A program made the translations under genes and the position numbers. Under the pieces are notes generated by a model. That model was not told the DNA's origin and made no database searches. It was given only the letters and a program-made list of their open reading frames with translations. Source: Campylobacterales bacterium (GTDB lineage: Bacteria; Campylobacterota; Campylobacteria; Campylobacterales; QNZT01). From it: DNA of 25,754 nt. Below, one piece after another: positions 15,375 to 22,429 of the stretch (position 1 is its first letter; every line of letters starts with the position of its first letter). The stretch spans positions 1 through 25,754 of the forward strand of contig JALULO010000212.1 of NCBI GenBank assembly GCA_027056215.1. The letters are read 5' to 3'.

Positions 15375-17381
15375 ATGGAGTTTATTAGAAAATTTATGGA
15401 TAAGATGAAATACAGTGCTAAGTTTACACTAATCATTGTGTTTGTCGTTGGTTTTGCATCGTTTATGATGTATCAGATTATTGCAGCCCATAATACAAGT
15501 ATTGCATTTTCTAGTCTGGAAATCAAGGGGGCAAAGTTATTGCCGGATTTAAAGCAACTATTGGTTGATACACAAAAATTAAGAGGGTTTACAGATTTAT
15601 ATCAAAATGGCAAAATTTCTTTACAATCACAAGTCAATTCTCAACAATCAATTGTGAAAAAAGATTTAGAAAAAGCCAAAAAAAGTGTGGTCTTGGCAAA
15701 TTTAAAAGAGACTGTACCTTTGTACAATAAACTCTATTCAAAGTTGACTTCTTTGATGGATAACTATAGTACACAAGATGTTAAAACAGTTTTTAAAGCA
15801 TACACTAATACCGTAGAGGATGAGTTGGCTTTTATCGTTAAAGTGGGAGACATGTCAAATCTGATACTTGACCCTGATTTAGATACATTTTATCTTATGG
15901 ATGCTGTTATAAACAAATTACCTGTGATTACTGAAAACATCGGAAAATTACGAGAGATGGGAAGTGCTATACTGGCAAAGAAAGATATAAATTCAGAAGC
16001 ATTGATTGCATTGACACGATTTACAGAGGGAATTAAAAATAATCTTTCTTCTACATCTAGTGGTTTTGAGTCTGCATATAGTTACAATTCTAACTTAAAA
16101 CAAAAAATAAATCCTTCTTTTGCTCTTTTTAAAGAAAGTGCACAAAGCTTTGAAAACACTACAAACAATCTATTGAATAAAGATTTTTCTTTATCTCCAA
16201 ATGAATATTTTGATAAAGGAACTTCGGCTATCAGTAAAGCAGTTACTCTATATGATGCAAGTTACAAACATCTTGTGAAACTTTTGACTAAAAGAGTTGA
16301 TAAATTAAAAAGTGAAAGAACTATGTCTTTTATAGAGGAAGGCGTATTTTTCTTCTTGCTAATAGTTTTATTTTATGCACTCTATAGCTCTATTACAAAT
16401 GCTATACAATCTATGAGGAGGCAGTTTAGTGAGATAGCTAAAAATAAAGACTTAACAAAAGATATCACTCTTGAAGTAGAAGATGAACTTTTAGAGATAG
16501 CAAAAGCATATAATAATATGAGAAAAGAACTAAATAAAGTTATGACAAAAGTTCAAAATATCTCTTCAAATGTTGCAAATGAAACAGAAAAAGAAAAGAG
16601 TACAGCACTGGAAGTTCAAGAAAGTGCCTCTGTTCAAGTAAAATTACTTCAAGTGAGTAAAAGCATAACTAATAGCGTCAGTAGCTCTTCAGATACAGCA
16701 GCACAAAAAGCAGAACAAACAAGCGAAACTTTGAGTGAATCTTATAGTTCTTTAGAAAATATGATTGATGCTCTGACAGATACGATACAGAATATTGAAC
16801 AAAACTCTGAACAAACAATTCAAATGAAAGAACAAATAGATTCTGTTTCACAGCAAACACAAGAGATTCGTTCTATTTTGGGAATTATAAAAGATATAGC
16901 AGAACAGACAAATCTTCTTGCCCTTAATGCAGCTATAGAAGCAGCACGAGCAGGCGAGCATGGACGAGGTTTTGCAGTTGTAGCGGATGAAGTGAGAAAG
17001 CTTGCTGAAAGAACACAAAAAAGTCTTACAGAGATAGAAACGACAACTTCAATGATAGTGCAAGGTGTTGTTGAAACACAAAGTGCTATTGATGGATCAG
17101 CTACACAAGCTGAAAAGGTTATTGTCAAAACTCAAGATGTTATTAAACTAGCAGATGATACGAAAGAAAAAACCTTGCATTCGATGCAAAATTCACAAGA
17201 GATGAAAAAAGAAATAACAAATATAAACTCTAAAATGAGAGAATTAGTAAACACATCTAATAAAGTGGAGGATTCAGCATATAAAAATAGTGAGATAGCT
17301 AAAAATCTCTTAGAAATTTCATCAGATGTTTCTAAGAATGTATTTGAATTAGATTCAGATATTAAACAGTTTAGTATTTAG
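15375..17381 (+). CDS. methyl-accepting chemotaxis protein
   Basis: Transmembrane chemoreceptor, 668 residues. Membrane helices lie at about 16-38 and 322-340, enclosing a roughly 280-residue all-helical periplasmic sensor. The sensor contains TQKLRGF near 67-72 and LDPDLDTFYLMD near 165-176, reminiscent of the NIT (nitrate/nitrite) or other four-helix-bundle sensors. A HAMP-like linker spans about 341-392, followed by the signalling domain with the hairpin tip EIRSILGIIKDIAEQTNLLALNAAIEAARAGE... around 497-530. It is strongly preceded by TAGGAG. It is monocistronic, convergent with the following operon after 16 bases, and no terminator is obvious between them. The ligand is unknown; nitrogen-oxide sensing would be inference. 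Confidence 0.95.
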   Translation: MEFIRKFMDKMKYSAKFTLIIVFVVGFASFMMYQIIAAHNTSIAFSSLEIKGAKLLPDLKQLLVDTQKLRGFTDLYQNGKISLQSQVNSQQSIVKKDLEKAKKSVVLANLKETVPLYNKLYSKLTSLMDNYSTQDVKTVFKAYTNTVEDELAFIVKVGDMSNLILDPDLDTFYLMDAVINKLPVITENIGKLREMGSAILAKKDINSEALIALTRFTEGIKNNLSSTSSGFESAYSYNSNLKQKINPSFALFKESAQSFENTTNNLLNKDFSLSPNEYFDKGTSAISKAVTLYDASYKHLVKLLTKRVDKLKSERTMSFIEEGVFFFLLIVLFYALYSSITNAIQSMRRQFSEIAKNKDLTKDITLEVEDELLEIAKAYNNMRKELNKVMTKVQNISSNVANETEKEKSTALEVQESASVQVKLLQVSKSITNSVSSSSDTAAQKAEQTSETLSESYSSLENMIDALTDTIQNIEQNSEQTIQMKEQIDSVSQQTQEIRSILGIIKDIAEQTNLLALNAAIEAARAGEHGRGFAVVADEVRKLAERTQKSLTEIETTTSMIVQGVVETQSAIDGSATQAEKVIVKTQDVIKLADDTKEKTLHSMQNSQEMKKEITNINSKMRELVNTSNKVEDSAYKNSEIAKNLLEISSDVSKNVFELDSDIKQFSI

Positions 17382-17397
17382 AAATCCAAAACACCCC

Positions 17398-18111
17398 TCA
17401 TCCTCCATGGCATTGTAAAAGTGTTCTTTGTGGATCGGCGATGTATTTGTAGCCGTTGTAGATGGTAAAGATTCCGTAGACTATGACTAAGATCGCGGCG
17501 AGTTTGATCATGGTGTTTCTGAGGGAGGTTTGTTTAAAAAGTCCGACAAAAAAGCCTAGTGAGAAAAGTGCGGGGATGGTGCTTATGCCGAAGATGAACA
17601 TGACCACTGCTCCCCACAGTGGACTGCCTGTACTAGCTGCGGTGATGGCAAAGAAGTATACGAAGCCGCAAGGCAGTAGACCGTTTAGCATACCAAGGAT
17701 AAAAAAGCTGCTGAGGGATTTTGAGTTTAAGAGTGTGCGAAAACTTTCTTGATACCATCTGCTTTTTGAGAAAGAGTGTTCTATGAGTGTTAGAAATTTG
17801 ACTTTACCGATGAGTGAAAGACCGGCTAAGATCATCAGTACGCCTGCGACGATCCAGAGTGTACCATTGGCGATGTTATTAAAAGTAGCCACGCCACCTA
17901 TATATCCAAAGATTGCTCCTAGAAAAGTATAGGTGATGATACGTCCTGCTGAGTAGCTTAGATGTGCGATGGCTTGTTTTATTTTTCCCCATTTATCATC
18001 GACTTTGGTGCTGGTATAGGCTAAAACGATACCACCGCACATACCAACACAGTGACCAAATGAACCTAAAAAGGCGATCGTCATGATACTTAAGAGATTG
18101 ATAGAGTCCAT
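17398..18111 (-). CDS. SafE/DsbD-like membrane protein (TauE/SafE, heavy-metal transport type)
   Basis: Polytopic membrane protein, 237 residues, of the family annotated as sulfite exporter TauE/SafE or DsbD_2. About six hydrophobic helices are present. The diagnostic GHCVGMCGG (C21, M24, C25) lies in the first helix and LPCG (C148) in the matching position of the second half, with a terminal QCHGG (C234, H235). In other bacteria such proteins are linked to copper supply for cbb3 oxidase or to cytochrome c biogenesis, by metal or thiol transfer. It is the last gene of the operon and abuts the NosL-like gene with no intervening base. The metal/thiol role here is inferred from the motifs and context. 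Confidence 0.85.
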   Translation of the reverse strand: MDSINLLSIMTIAFLGSFGHCVGMCGGIVLAYTSTKVDDKWGKIKQAIAHLSYSAGRIITYTFLGAIFGYIGGVATFNNIANGTLWIVAGVLMILAGLSLIGKVKFLTLIEHSFSKSRWYQESFRTLLNSKSLSSFFILGMLNGLLPCGFVYFFAITAASTGSPLWGAVVMFIFGISTIPALFSLGFFVGLFKQTSLRNTMIKLAAILVIVYGIFTIYNGYKYIADPQRTLLQCHGG

Positions 18112-18615
18112 CTAATATCCTAATAATTTTTTTCGTATTCTTGGATCTGTAAGATTTTCACCGCGAAGCATCTTTAGACGCATCTCATCAAAGTTGATGT
18201 AGCCTTTTTTATGTACTTCTCTTGCCCCAAAACCATAGTGCATCGGTGTTTTATCTGTTTGTGCATACCACGCTTTTTTGGCATCGATCCATTTATGTGT
18301 ATCAAATGTTTTTACCCATAGCGTGGCTTTATCTGTAAATGCTTTGTCTTTGAGCCATTTGATCATGCATCCAGGATCATCAAAAAACCAGGTATTGCCA
18401 TTTGGTGCGATCACTTCGCAAGCGTGGGTTGTATCGGTGATGACCATGCGACACTCGGTGTCATTGACATGTCCTTTTTTGATGGGAAGTGGGAGTTTTT
18501 GGATATTGCCTTTTTGGATTGTGATCATCTCTTCTTTTTTAGATAACGACAAAAAGAGGATTGCTGCGACTGCTAGGATCAAGATGATGGTTAACATCGG
18601 TAAAAGTTTTTTCAT
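18112..18615 (-). CDS. membrane-anchored NosL-like protein
   Basis: 167 residues: an N-terminal anchor (about 4-24) and a periplasmic NosL-like domain. Family features are CRM (C55, M57) where NosL has CGM, the FFDDPGCMIKWL segment with C83 and M84, and IDAKKAWYAQTDKTPMHYGFGA with M125-H126. It binds Cu(I) by analogy with NosL of nitrous-oxide reductase maturation. The anchor lacks a lipobox cysteine, unlike classical NosL lipoproteins. It overlaps the polytopic Cys protein by four bases and directly abuts the SafE-like gene. Family assignment by motif is fairly good; function outside a nosZ cluster is inference. Confidence 0.8.
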   Translation of the reverse strand: MKKLLPMLTIILILAVAAILFLSLSKKEEMITIQKGNIQKLPLPIKKGHVNDTECRMVITDTTHACEVIAPNGNTWFFDDPGCMIKWLKDKAFTDKATLWVKTFDTHKWIDAKKAWYAQTDKTPMHYGFGAREVHKKGYINFDEMRLKMLRGENLTDPRIRKKLLGY

Positions 18616-19574
18616 AACCAGACTCCATTTTTGAGATAATAGACCAATACATAACTACTACATAGTATGACAAAAATTGTGTTAAAGAGTATTGTATAAC
18701 GGTATAGTTTTGGTTCTTCATGGTTTATGAAAAGTTTTAAGATAAAGTTTGAAATACCAAAAAATACACCTAAAAATAGTGTAGACCATAAAAGATATCC
18801 CACATAATAGTACTCTTTTTGTAGCATACAAAAAGGACATTTGTGGGTTGGTAGTTGGTAAATATATGTACCAAAAAAATGTACAACACTTTGGTAACCC
18901 ATATAAAGAAATAGCAAAGATATAACAAATAGCAGTGTGTGAGAATGTTGTAGTGAAAGTAAAATCGTAAGTGCATATAATATGTAAAAAATCACTACTA
19001 ACATGGAGATATCGAGATTAAAAGGTATGGTATTTGATCCAGAGATTCCAAAGATCGCTGAGCAACACTGTACAACGTCACTGGTTGAGATATGTGAAAA
19101 ATAAGCGATATCCAAAATATACTCTAAACTTAACAAGCCAAAGATAAAAAGATAAAACCAAAATTTGGTTTTGATATAAGGATATTTTGTAGATTTTTGA
19201 TCTAGGTGATTGATGATAAGCCAGATACCAACACAAAAAAGTATGATAATCTTTAAAAAAAGTAAAGCATTTCCGTAGTCATTTGCACTGATAACGCCAG
19301 CTCCACACATAGCGCCAGGGATAAGGAGTGCTAGTTTATCTATCGTATAGGCAAAGTAGGGCAATAAAACAATTTTACAGACCAAGGTAAAAAAGATGAT
19401 AGTGACGATCAAAAAAGCACGTTTTTCAAGGTTGTATTGTTTGGTTGTGGTAGCGGTAAAATCCCATGATCTTAAAATACCAATAGTTCCTATAAAAGCG
19501 ATGATAGAGAGTATATAGAGGATGCTTTCACTAAAAAGAAAGATCAAAACTTGATTTGATAAAAAGATATCCAT
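18612..19574 (-). CDS. polytopic cysteine-motif membrane protein, unknown
   Basis: No named family recognised. The 320 residues have about eight predicted membrane helices. Conserved-looking thiol sites sit at helix ends: GAMCGAG (C90), QCCSAIF (C170-C171) and HKCPFCM (H244, C246, C249, M250), the last echoing the CPICGM copper motif of the NosL protein in the same operon. The CxxC and CC pairs would suit metal relay or thiol-disulfide exchange; a resemblance to VKOR or DsbB-type proteins was considered but the helix layout does not match well. It lies two bases after the ABC ATPase and overlaps the downstream NosL-like gene by four, so it probably functions with both. Confidence 0.75.
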   Translation of the reverse strand: MDIFLSNQVLIFLFSESILYILSIIAFIGTIGILRSWDFTATTTKQYNLEKRAFLIVTIIFFTLVCKIVLLPYFAYTIDKLALLIPGAMCGAGVISANDYGNALLFLKIIILFCVGIWLIINHLDQKSTKYPYIKTKFWFYLFIFGLLSLEYILDIAYFSHISTSDVVQCCSAIFGISGSNTIPFNLDISMLVVIFYILYALTILLSLQHSHTLLFVISLLFLYMGYQSVVHFFGTYIYQLPTHKCPFCMLQKEYYYVGYLLWSTLFLGVFFGISNFILKLFINHEEPKLYRYTILFNTIFVILCSSYVLVYYLKNGVWL

Positions 19575-19576
19575 TT

Positions 19577-20245
19577 TTATACAAGCTCTCCATTGTTCAT
19601 GTGGATGACTTGATTGATCTCTGGTAGATTCTCAAAGATGCTATCGTGCGTGGCGATGAGGATTGTAAAGCCTTTTGCTTTTAGTGTTTTGATAACGTCT
19701 ATAAACTTTAGGGCATTTTCTTTATCGAGATTGGCGGTGGGTTCATCACAGAGGATGATTTTAGGTCTGTTTACGAGTGCTCTGGCGATGGCACAACGCT
19801 GTTTCTCTCCACCTGAAAGATCTTTGGCTGTTGTCTTGGCTTTATGTGAGATATTTGCTAAGTTCATAGCATCTGTCACTTTCGTGTTGATCTCTTTTTG
19901 CGAAAGTCCTAAGGGAATGAGTGGGATGGTGATATTTTCTGAAACACTGAGTGTGTCAAAAAGATTAAAGGCTTGAAAGATAAATCCTATATCTTCATTG
20001 CGAAATCTGGAGGCATGCAGGTCTGGCAGTTTTGCTACTTGTTTATCATGTACGATGACTGCACCACTGGTTGGTTTGAGCAATGAGGCGATAATCGCCA
20101 AAAGAGTAGATTTACCACTGCCACTGACTCCAGAGAGGATGACCAACTCATTTTCTTTGACTTCAAAAGAGATATTTTTAAGTGCATGAAATGCTGTTTG
20201 TGTATTTGGATTGAATGTTTTATAGAGATTTTTTACGTGAATCAT
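19577..20245 (-). CDS. ABC transporter ATP-binding protein, LolD/MacB type
   Basis: 222-residue nucleotide-binding subunit. Walker A is GVSGSGKS (39-46), Q-loop Q91, signature LSGGEKQR (143-150), Walker B ILCDEPT with D167-E168, D-loop ANLD and switch H near 200. It belongs to the MacB/LolD/FtsE clade that pairs with FtsX-fold permeases, rather than the NosF clade. Its start overlaps the permease stop by four bases. It would power mechanotransmission across the inner membrane rather than classical substrate transport; the cargo is unknown. Confidence 0.93.
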   Translation of the reverse strand: MIHVKNLYKTFNPNTQTAFHALKNISFEVKENELVILSGVSGSGKSTLLAIIASLLKPTSGAVIVHDKQVAKLPDLHASRFRNEDIGFIFQAFNLFDTLSVSENITIPLIPLGLSQKEINTKVTDAMNLANISHKAKTTAKDLSGGEKQRCAIARALVNRPKIILCDEPTANLDKENALKFIDVIKTLKAKGFTILIATHDSIFENLPEINQVIHMNNGELV

Positions 20246-21423
20246 TTGAGTGCCTCATTTGCATCTGTGATAGCGATCTTCCATACAGGGATAAGGACAG
20301 ATGCTATAAAAGGAACGATGAAAAATAAGAACATAGAACTGAGCATACCAAAGTCTATAACCGGTGTGAAAGTAACAGAGTTTTCAAGGTTTCCAAATCC
20401 TAAAAATATATCTTTCAAAAGAGGTGCACCTGCATAAAAAACATATCCATATGCGATCAGTAGACCAAGTAAAAAGGCAAGCAGTGCGATACTAAGTGTC
20501 TCTGAAATCTTTAGTGTGATGATATCTTTGATACTCCAACCCACAGCTCGCAAGATTCCTATCTCTTTTTTATCACTGTTGTTGATCATGGAGTAGCGTT
20601 GAAAGAGAATCAACATGAATGTGATAAGCAAGATAGTAAAAAGTAGCAGAAAAATCCCACCTTTGTAGTTAAAAATGTTTTCATACGCTTTTTGTAAACT
20701 CTTCTTGGTGATGATACGTGTGTCATAGTTTTGTGAAAGCAGTTTAAATTTAATATTTTCACGTTCGCTGGGATTGGGAATATCGAGAATGATATCGGTC
20801 GCTTTGTCTTGTGAAATACCCAAAATCTTTCGTGCGAGGTTGATATCCATCAAGATGAGATCATTTGCTATAAGGTTGCTATCGTGTGGTAAATCATCAA
20901 AAATGTATACTTTTTTATCTGAGCCATCAGGGGTTGAAAAGTTAAAAGAGTCTTCATAATAATGTTCATGAAGATAGTTTCGTACACCTTCTCCTATGAT
21001 CATATGGTCTTTGGAGAGAAAAGATTTAATATCCATTTTTTGGGTGAGCTTATTTATCCAAGTCGTTAACTGTTGATCAAAAAAGTCTATGCCTATGATT
21101 GTAAAATAGTGTTTACGATCAGGTGTAAAATAACGCCCAAAAACTCTAGGTGCTACGTAACTAACCCCTCGAATATCACTAAACTTGTCAACCAATGCGA
21201 CAGGTATATCTACACTCCTGCCACCACGTATCTTTTGAATCGTAAAATCAGGTTGTTGCCCTAAAGAGAGTAGGGCATCGTGTTTGATAGAAGAGGAAAG
21301 AAACATAAATGATGCTAGCAGTGTTACCAGTATCACAGAGACGATAAAGATAGCAATATGTTTAGATCGATGTTTGTAAACGAGTAAGAAAAGAAAATTG
21401 ATAAAACTATTTTGCATAAACAA
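20242..21423 (-). CDS. ABC transporter permease, FtsX/MacB fold
   Basis: 393 residues with the FtsX-family layout: one N-terminal membrane helix (about 22-43), a periplasmic domain of about 200 residues, then three C-terminal helices (about 252-276, 305-330, 357-384) with a KKEIGILRAVGWS coupling-type segment before the last pair. The periplasmic domain is MacB-like and has no evident Cys motif, unlike its neighbours. Its ATG lies 17 bases inside the small upstream gene, and a second Met two codons later is equally possible. It pairs with the ATPase gene that follows. Known relatives export lipoproteins, peptides or signals, so a copper-related role rests on context alone. Confidence 0.9.
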   Translation of the reverse strand: MFMQNSFINFLFLLVYKHRSKHIAIFIVSVILVTLLASFMFLSSSIKHDALLSLGQQPDFTIQKIRGGRSVDIPVALVDKFSDIRGVSYVAPRVFGRYFTPDRKHYFTIIGIDFFDQQLTTWINKLTQKMDIKSFLSKDHMIIGEGVRNYLHEHYYEDSFNFSTPDGSDKKVYIFDDLPHDSNLIANDLILMDINLARKILGISQDKATDIILDIPNPSERENIKFKLLSQNYDTRIITKKSLQKAYENIFNYKGGIFLLLFTILLITFMLILFQRYSMINNSDKKEIGILRAVGWSIKDIITLKISETLSIALLAFLLGLLIAYGYVFYAGAPLLKDIFLGFGNLENSVTFTPVIDFGMLSSMFLFFIVPFIASVLIPVWKIAITDANEALK

Positions 21424-21667
21424 ATCCTAGATAGTCGATGGGTTGCATCTTGGGATATAGATAAATACGGTAATCTTTATAAGCACGGATAGAGGGTTCA
21501 AGATACTGTACACTAAGCAAAGGTGGTGGTAGCATACTCAATGCACTGATTGTTTGTAGCTGATGTTTTTTTTGCTGATCTACAGCATATCTACTATCTA
21601 TGATCATGGCAACAAAAAGTGCCCCTAAAACAGAAAATAAAAAAAGAAAGATAGTTGATGGTTTCGT
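21407..21667 (-). CDS. small single-pass membrane protein with apparent ACG start
   Basis: 86 residues if read from ACG at 21667. AGGAG, overlapping the stop codon of the NosL gene, is followed by six bases and then ACG, the ideal place for a start codon. The frame then gives KPSTIFLFLFSVLGALFVA, a membrane helix or uncleaved signal, and a 60-residue periplasmic tail rich in Tyr, Pro and Leu. The first ATG, at 21607, has no Shine-Dalgarno and would delete the membrane segment. No GTG, TTG or CTG exists between the stop and that ATG. The reading is therefore a true ACG start, a damaged ATG, or a sequencing error. It overlaps the permease start by 17 bases, suggesting a subunit or accessory of the ABC transporter. 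Confidence 0.6.
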   Translation of the reverse strand, partial: TKPSTIFLFLFSVLGALFVAMIIDSRYAVDQQKKHQLQTISALSMLPPPLLSVQYLEPSIRAYKDYRIYLYPKMQPIDYLGFVYAK

Positions 21668-21673
21668 CTTATT

Positions 21674-21678
21674 CTCCT
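21674..21678 (-). promoter_or_regulatory. Shine-Dalgarno that fixes the ACG start
   Basis: AGGAG on the minus strand, sharing bases with the TAG stop of the NosL gene. Six bases separate it from ACG at 21665-21667, while the nearest ATG is 66 bases away. Confidence 0.6.
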
Positions 21679-22309
21679 AGTAGAGATAATCTTCTAAAAT
21701 TTCGTCAAATTTTATAATCTTTTTGCCTTTATGCTCCTGAAAAAAAGTTTTTGCATCATTTTCTGAAACAAAAGGAATCAGCTCTTCTCCCATCGGTCCA
21801 TAAACATTTGATCCTATCACAAAATATGCTTTTTTAGCATCAATAGGTGTCAGCGTATAAAAATCATGGACATAAATATGATGGAATTTTTCTTTAGGAT
21901 GGTTAAAATAATACTTCATCATATCTTTCACCCCATCAAAATAAAGCTTATGATTTTTAGAATCTTCTATAACCGTTACCCATTTTGGATATTTGGCAAC
22001 AAACATGCCACAGATAGGGCATTTTGCATCTTTTGGAACTTTGATAGAAGTTGGTATTTTCTCTTTGTCTGCTGAGGTAGTAAGATATGTTGCAACTGCT
22101 AAAAGTTGTTTTTGCGAAAGAGGTGAGCAAAGTTTTTGTGCGTTGATCTTTGTTTTTGCATCTTCTATATCTATAAAATGTTCTTTTTGGAGTTTATCTT
22201 TATCGCACATAACCGATGCTATTTTTGCACCTTTCTTTTGCAATAAATCTACTTGTGAAGCATGTAAAACAAATGTCATAACGATAACTAACATAAAAAT
22301 CTTTCTCAT
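21677..22309 (-). CDS. NosL-family periplasmic protein with extra N-terminal domain
   Basis: 210 residues, signal peptide at about 1-17. Residues 93-180 are a clear NosL domain: AKCPICGMFVAKYPKW (C97, C100, M102), YFDGVKDMMKYYF, YTLTPIDAKKAYFVIGS and VYGPMGEELIPF. NosL proteins bind Cu(I) and deliver copper to the nitrous-oxide reductase NosZ. Residues 20-80 form an additional helical domain with two cysteines (C35, C61) and a cytochrome-c-like ending (LSQKQLLAVATYL) but no CxxCH haem site. It is the first gene of the operon, with AAAAGGAT upstream. There is no lipobox. No nosZ lies in the window, so the copper client is open. Confidence 0.88.
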   Translation of the reverse strand: MRKIFMLVIVMTFVLHASQVDLLQKKGAKIASVMCDKDKLQKEHFIDIEDAKTKINAQKLCSPLSQKQLLAVATYLTTSADKEKIPTSIKVPKDAKCPICGMFVAKYPKWVTVIEDSKNHKLYFDGVKDMMKYYFNHPKEKFHHIYVHDFYTLTPIDAKKAYFVIGSNVYGPMGEELIPFVSENDAKTFFQEHKGKKIIKFDEILEDYLY

Positions 22310-22327
22310 TTTATAACAATCCTTTTG

Positions 22328-22333
22328 TATAAA
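22328..22333 (+). promoter_or_regulatory. possible -10 box on the plus strand, opposite the NosL leader
   Basis: TATAAA preceded by TTTTG, the usual promoter shape in this sequence. It would start a transcript near 22340, antisense to the NosL-operon leader and carrying the 15-codon ORF at 22371. Confidence 0.3.
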
Positions 22334-22390
22334 AAGATACTTTCGTGTGTAGTAGTAGGAGGTGTGTAGTATGTCTTTGAAAGTATCTTT
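22333..22390 (-). promoter_or_regulatory. leader hairpin of the NosL-ABC operon
   Basis: A perfect 12-bp inverted repeat (AAAGATACTTTC at 22333-22344, complement at 22379-22390) with a 34-base loop. On the minus strand the stem is followed by a U run, so it could act as a terminator or attenuator. The predicted transcription start lies at the outer edge of the stem. The loop contains CACCTCCT, identical to the anti-Shine-Dalgarno core, and two copies of the 10-mer TACTACACAC. Confidence 0.55.
22345..22371. repeat. direct 10-base repeat inside the leader loop
   Basis: GTGTGTAGTA occurs at 22345-22354 and 22362-22371 (plus strand), seven bases apart, within the hairpin loop. Confidence 0.8.
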
Positions 22391-22418
22391 GTATGTGATT
22401 ATAGGATTTAAGTGTTAA
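22371..22418 (+). CDS. candidate 15-residue hydrophobic peptide
   Basis: An open frame MSLKVSLYVIIGFKC followed by TAA, with a perfect AGGAGG eight bases before the ATG and a TATAAA candidate promoter 38 bases further upstream. It is antisense to the start of the NosL-operon transcript and overlaps the end of the lipoprotein gene tail to tail. Short hydrophobic peptides of this kind can be membrane-active or leader peptides. At this length the frame could equally be chance, the good Shine-Dalgarno being the complement of the CCTCC in the opposite leader. Confidence 0.25.
   Translation: MSLKVSLYVIIGFKC
22398..22403 (-). promoter_or_regulatory. -10 box of the NosL-ABC operon
   Basis: TATAAT on the minus strand, without a recognisable -35 box. 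The predicted start is at about 22390, exactly where the leader hairpin begins, giving an 80-base leader. Confidence 0.5.
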
Positions 22419-22429
22419 TTTTGTGTTAA
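22412..22429 (-). promoter_or_regulatory. direct repeat resembling an OmpR/PhoB-class regulator site
   Basis: TTAACAC, four bases, TTAACAC (minus strand): two 7-mers with an 11-base period, ending eight bases upstream of the -10 box. This is the geometry of PhoB-class direct repeats that replace the -35 element. It overlaps the end of the lipoprotein gene. The regulator is unknown. Confidence 0.35.

Noticed and set aside
16820..17128. 102-codon minus-strand open frame in the chemoreceptor
   Set aside because: It is antisense to the most conserved chemoreceptor signalling region; a typical shadow of Ala/Glu-rich coding.
19614..19976. 120-codon plus-strand open frame opposite the ABC ATPase
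   Set aside because: It is antisense to conserved Walker B and signature motifs, with no family resemblance.
21407..21607. Small gene starting at ATG 21607
   Set aside because: There is no Shine-Dalgarno and it begins at the end of a membrane helix; the upstream ACG with AGGAG at ideal spacing is a better start.
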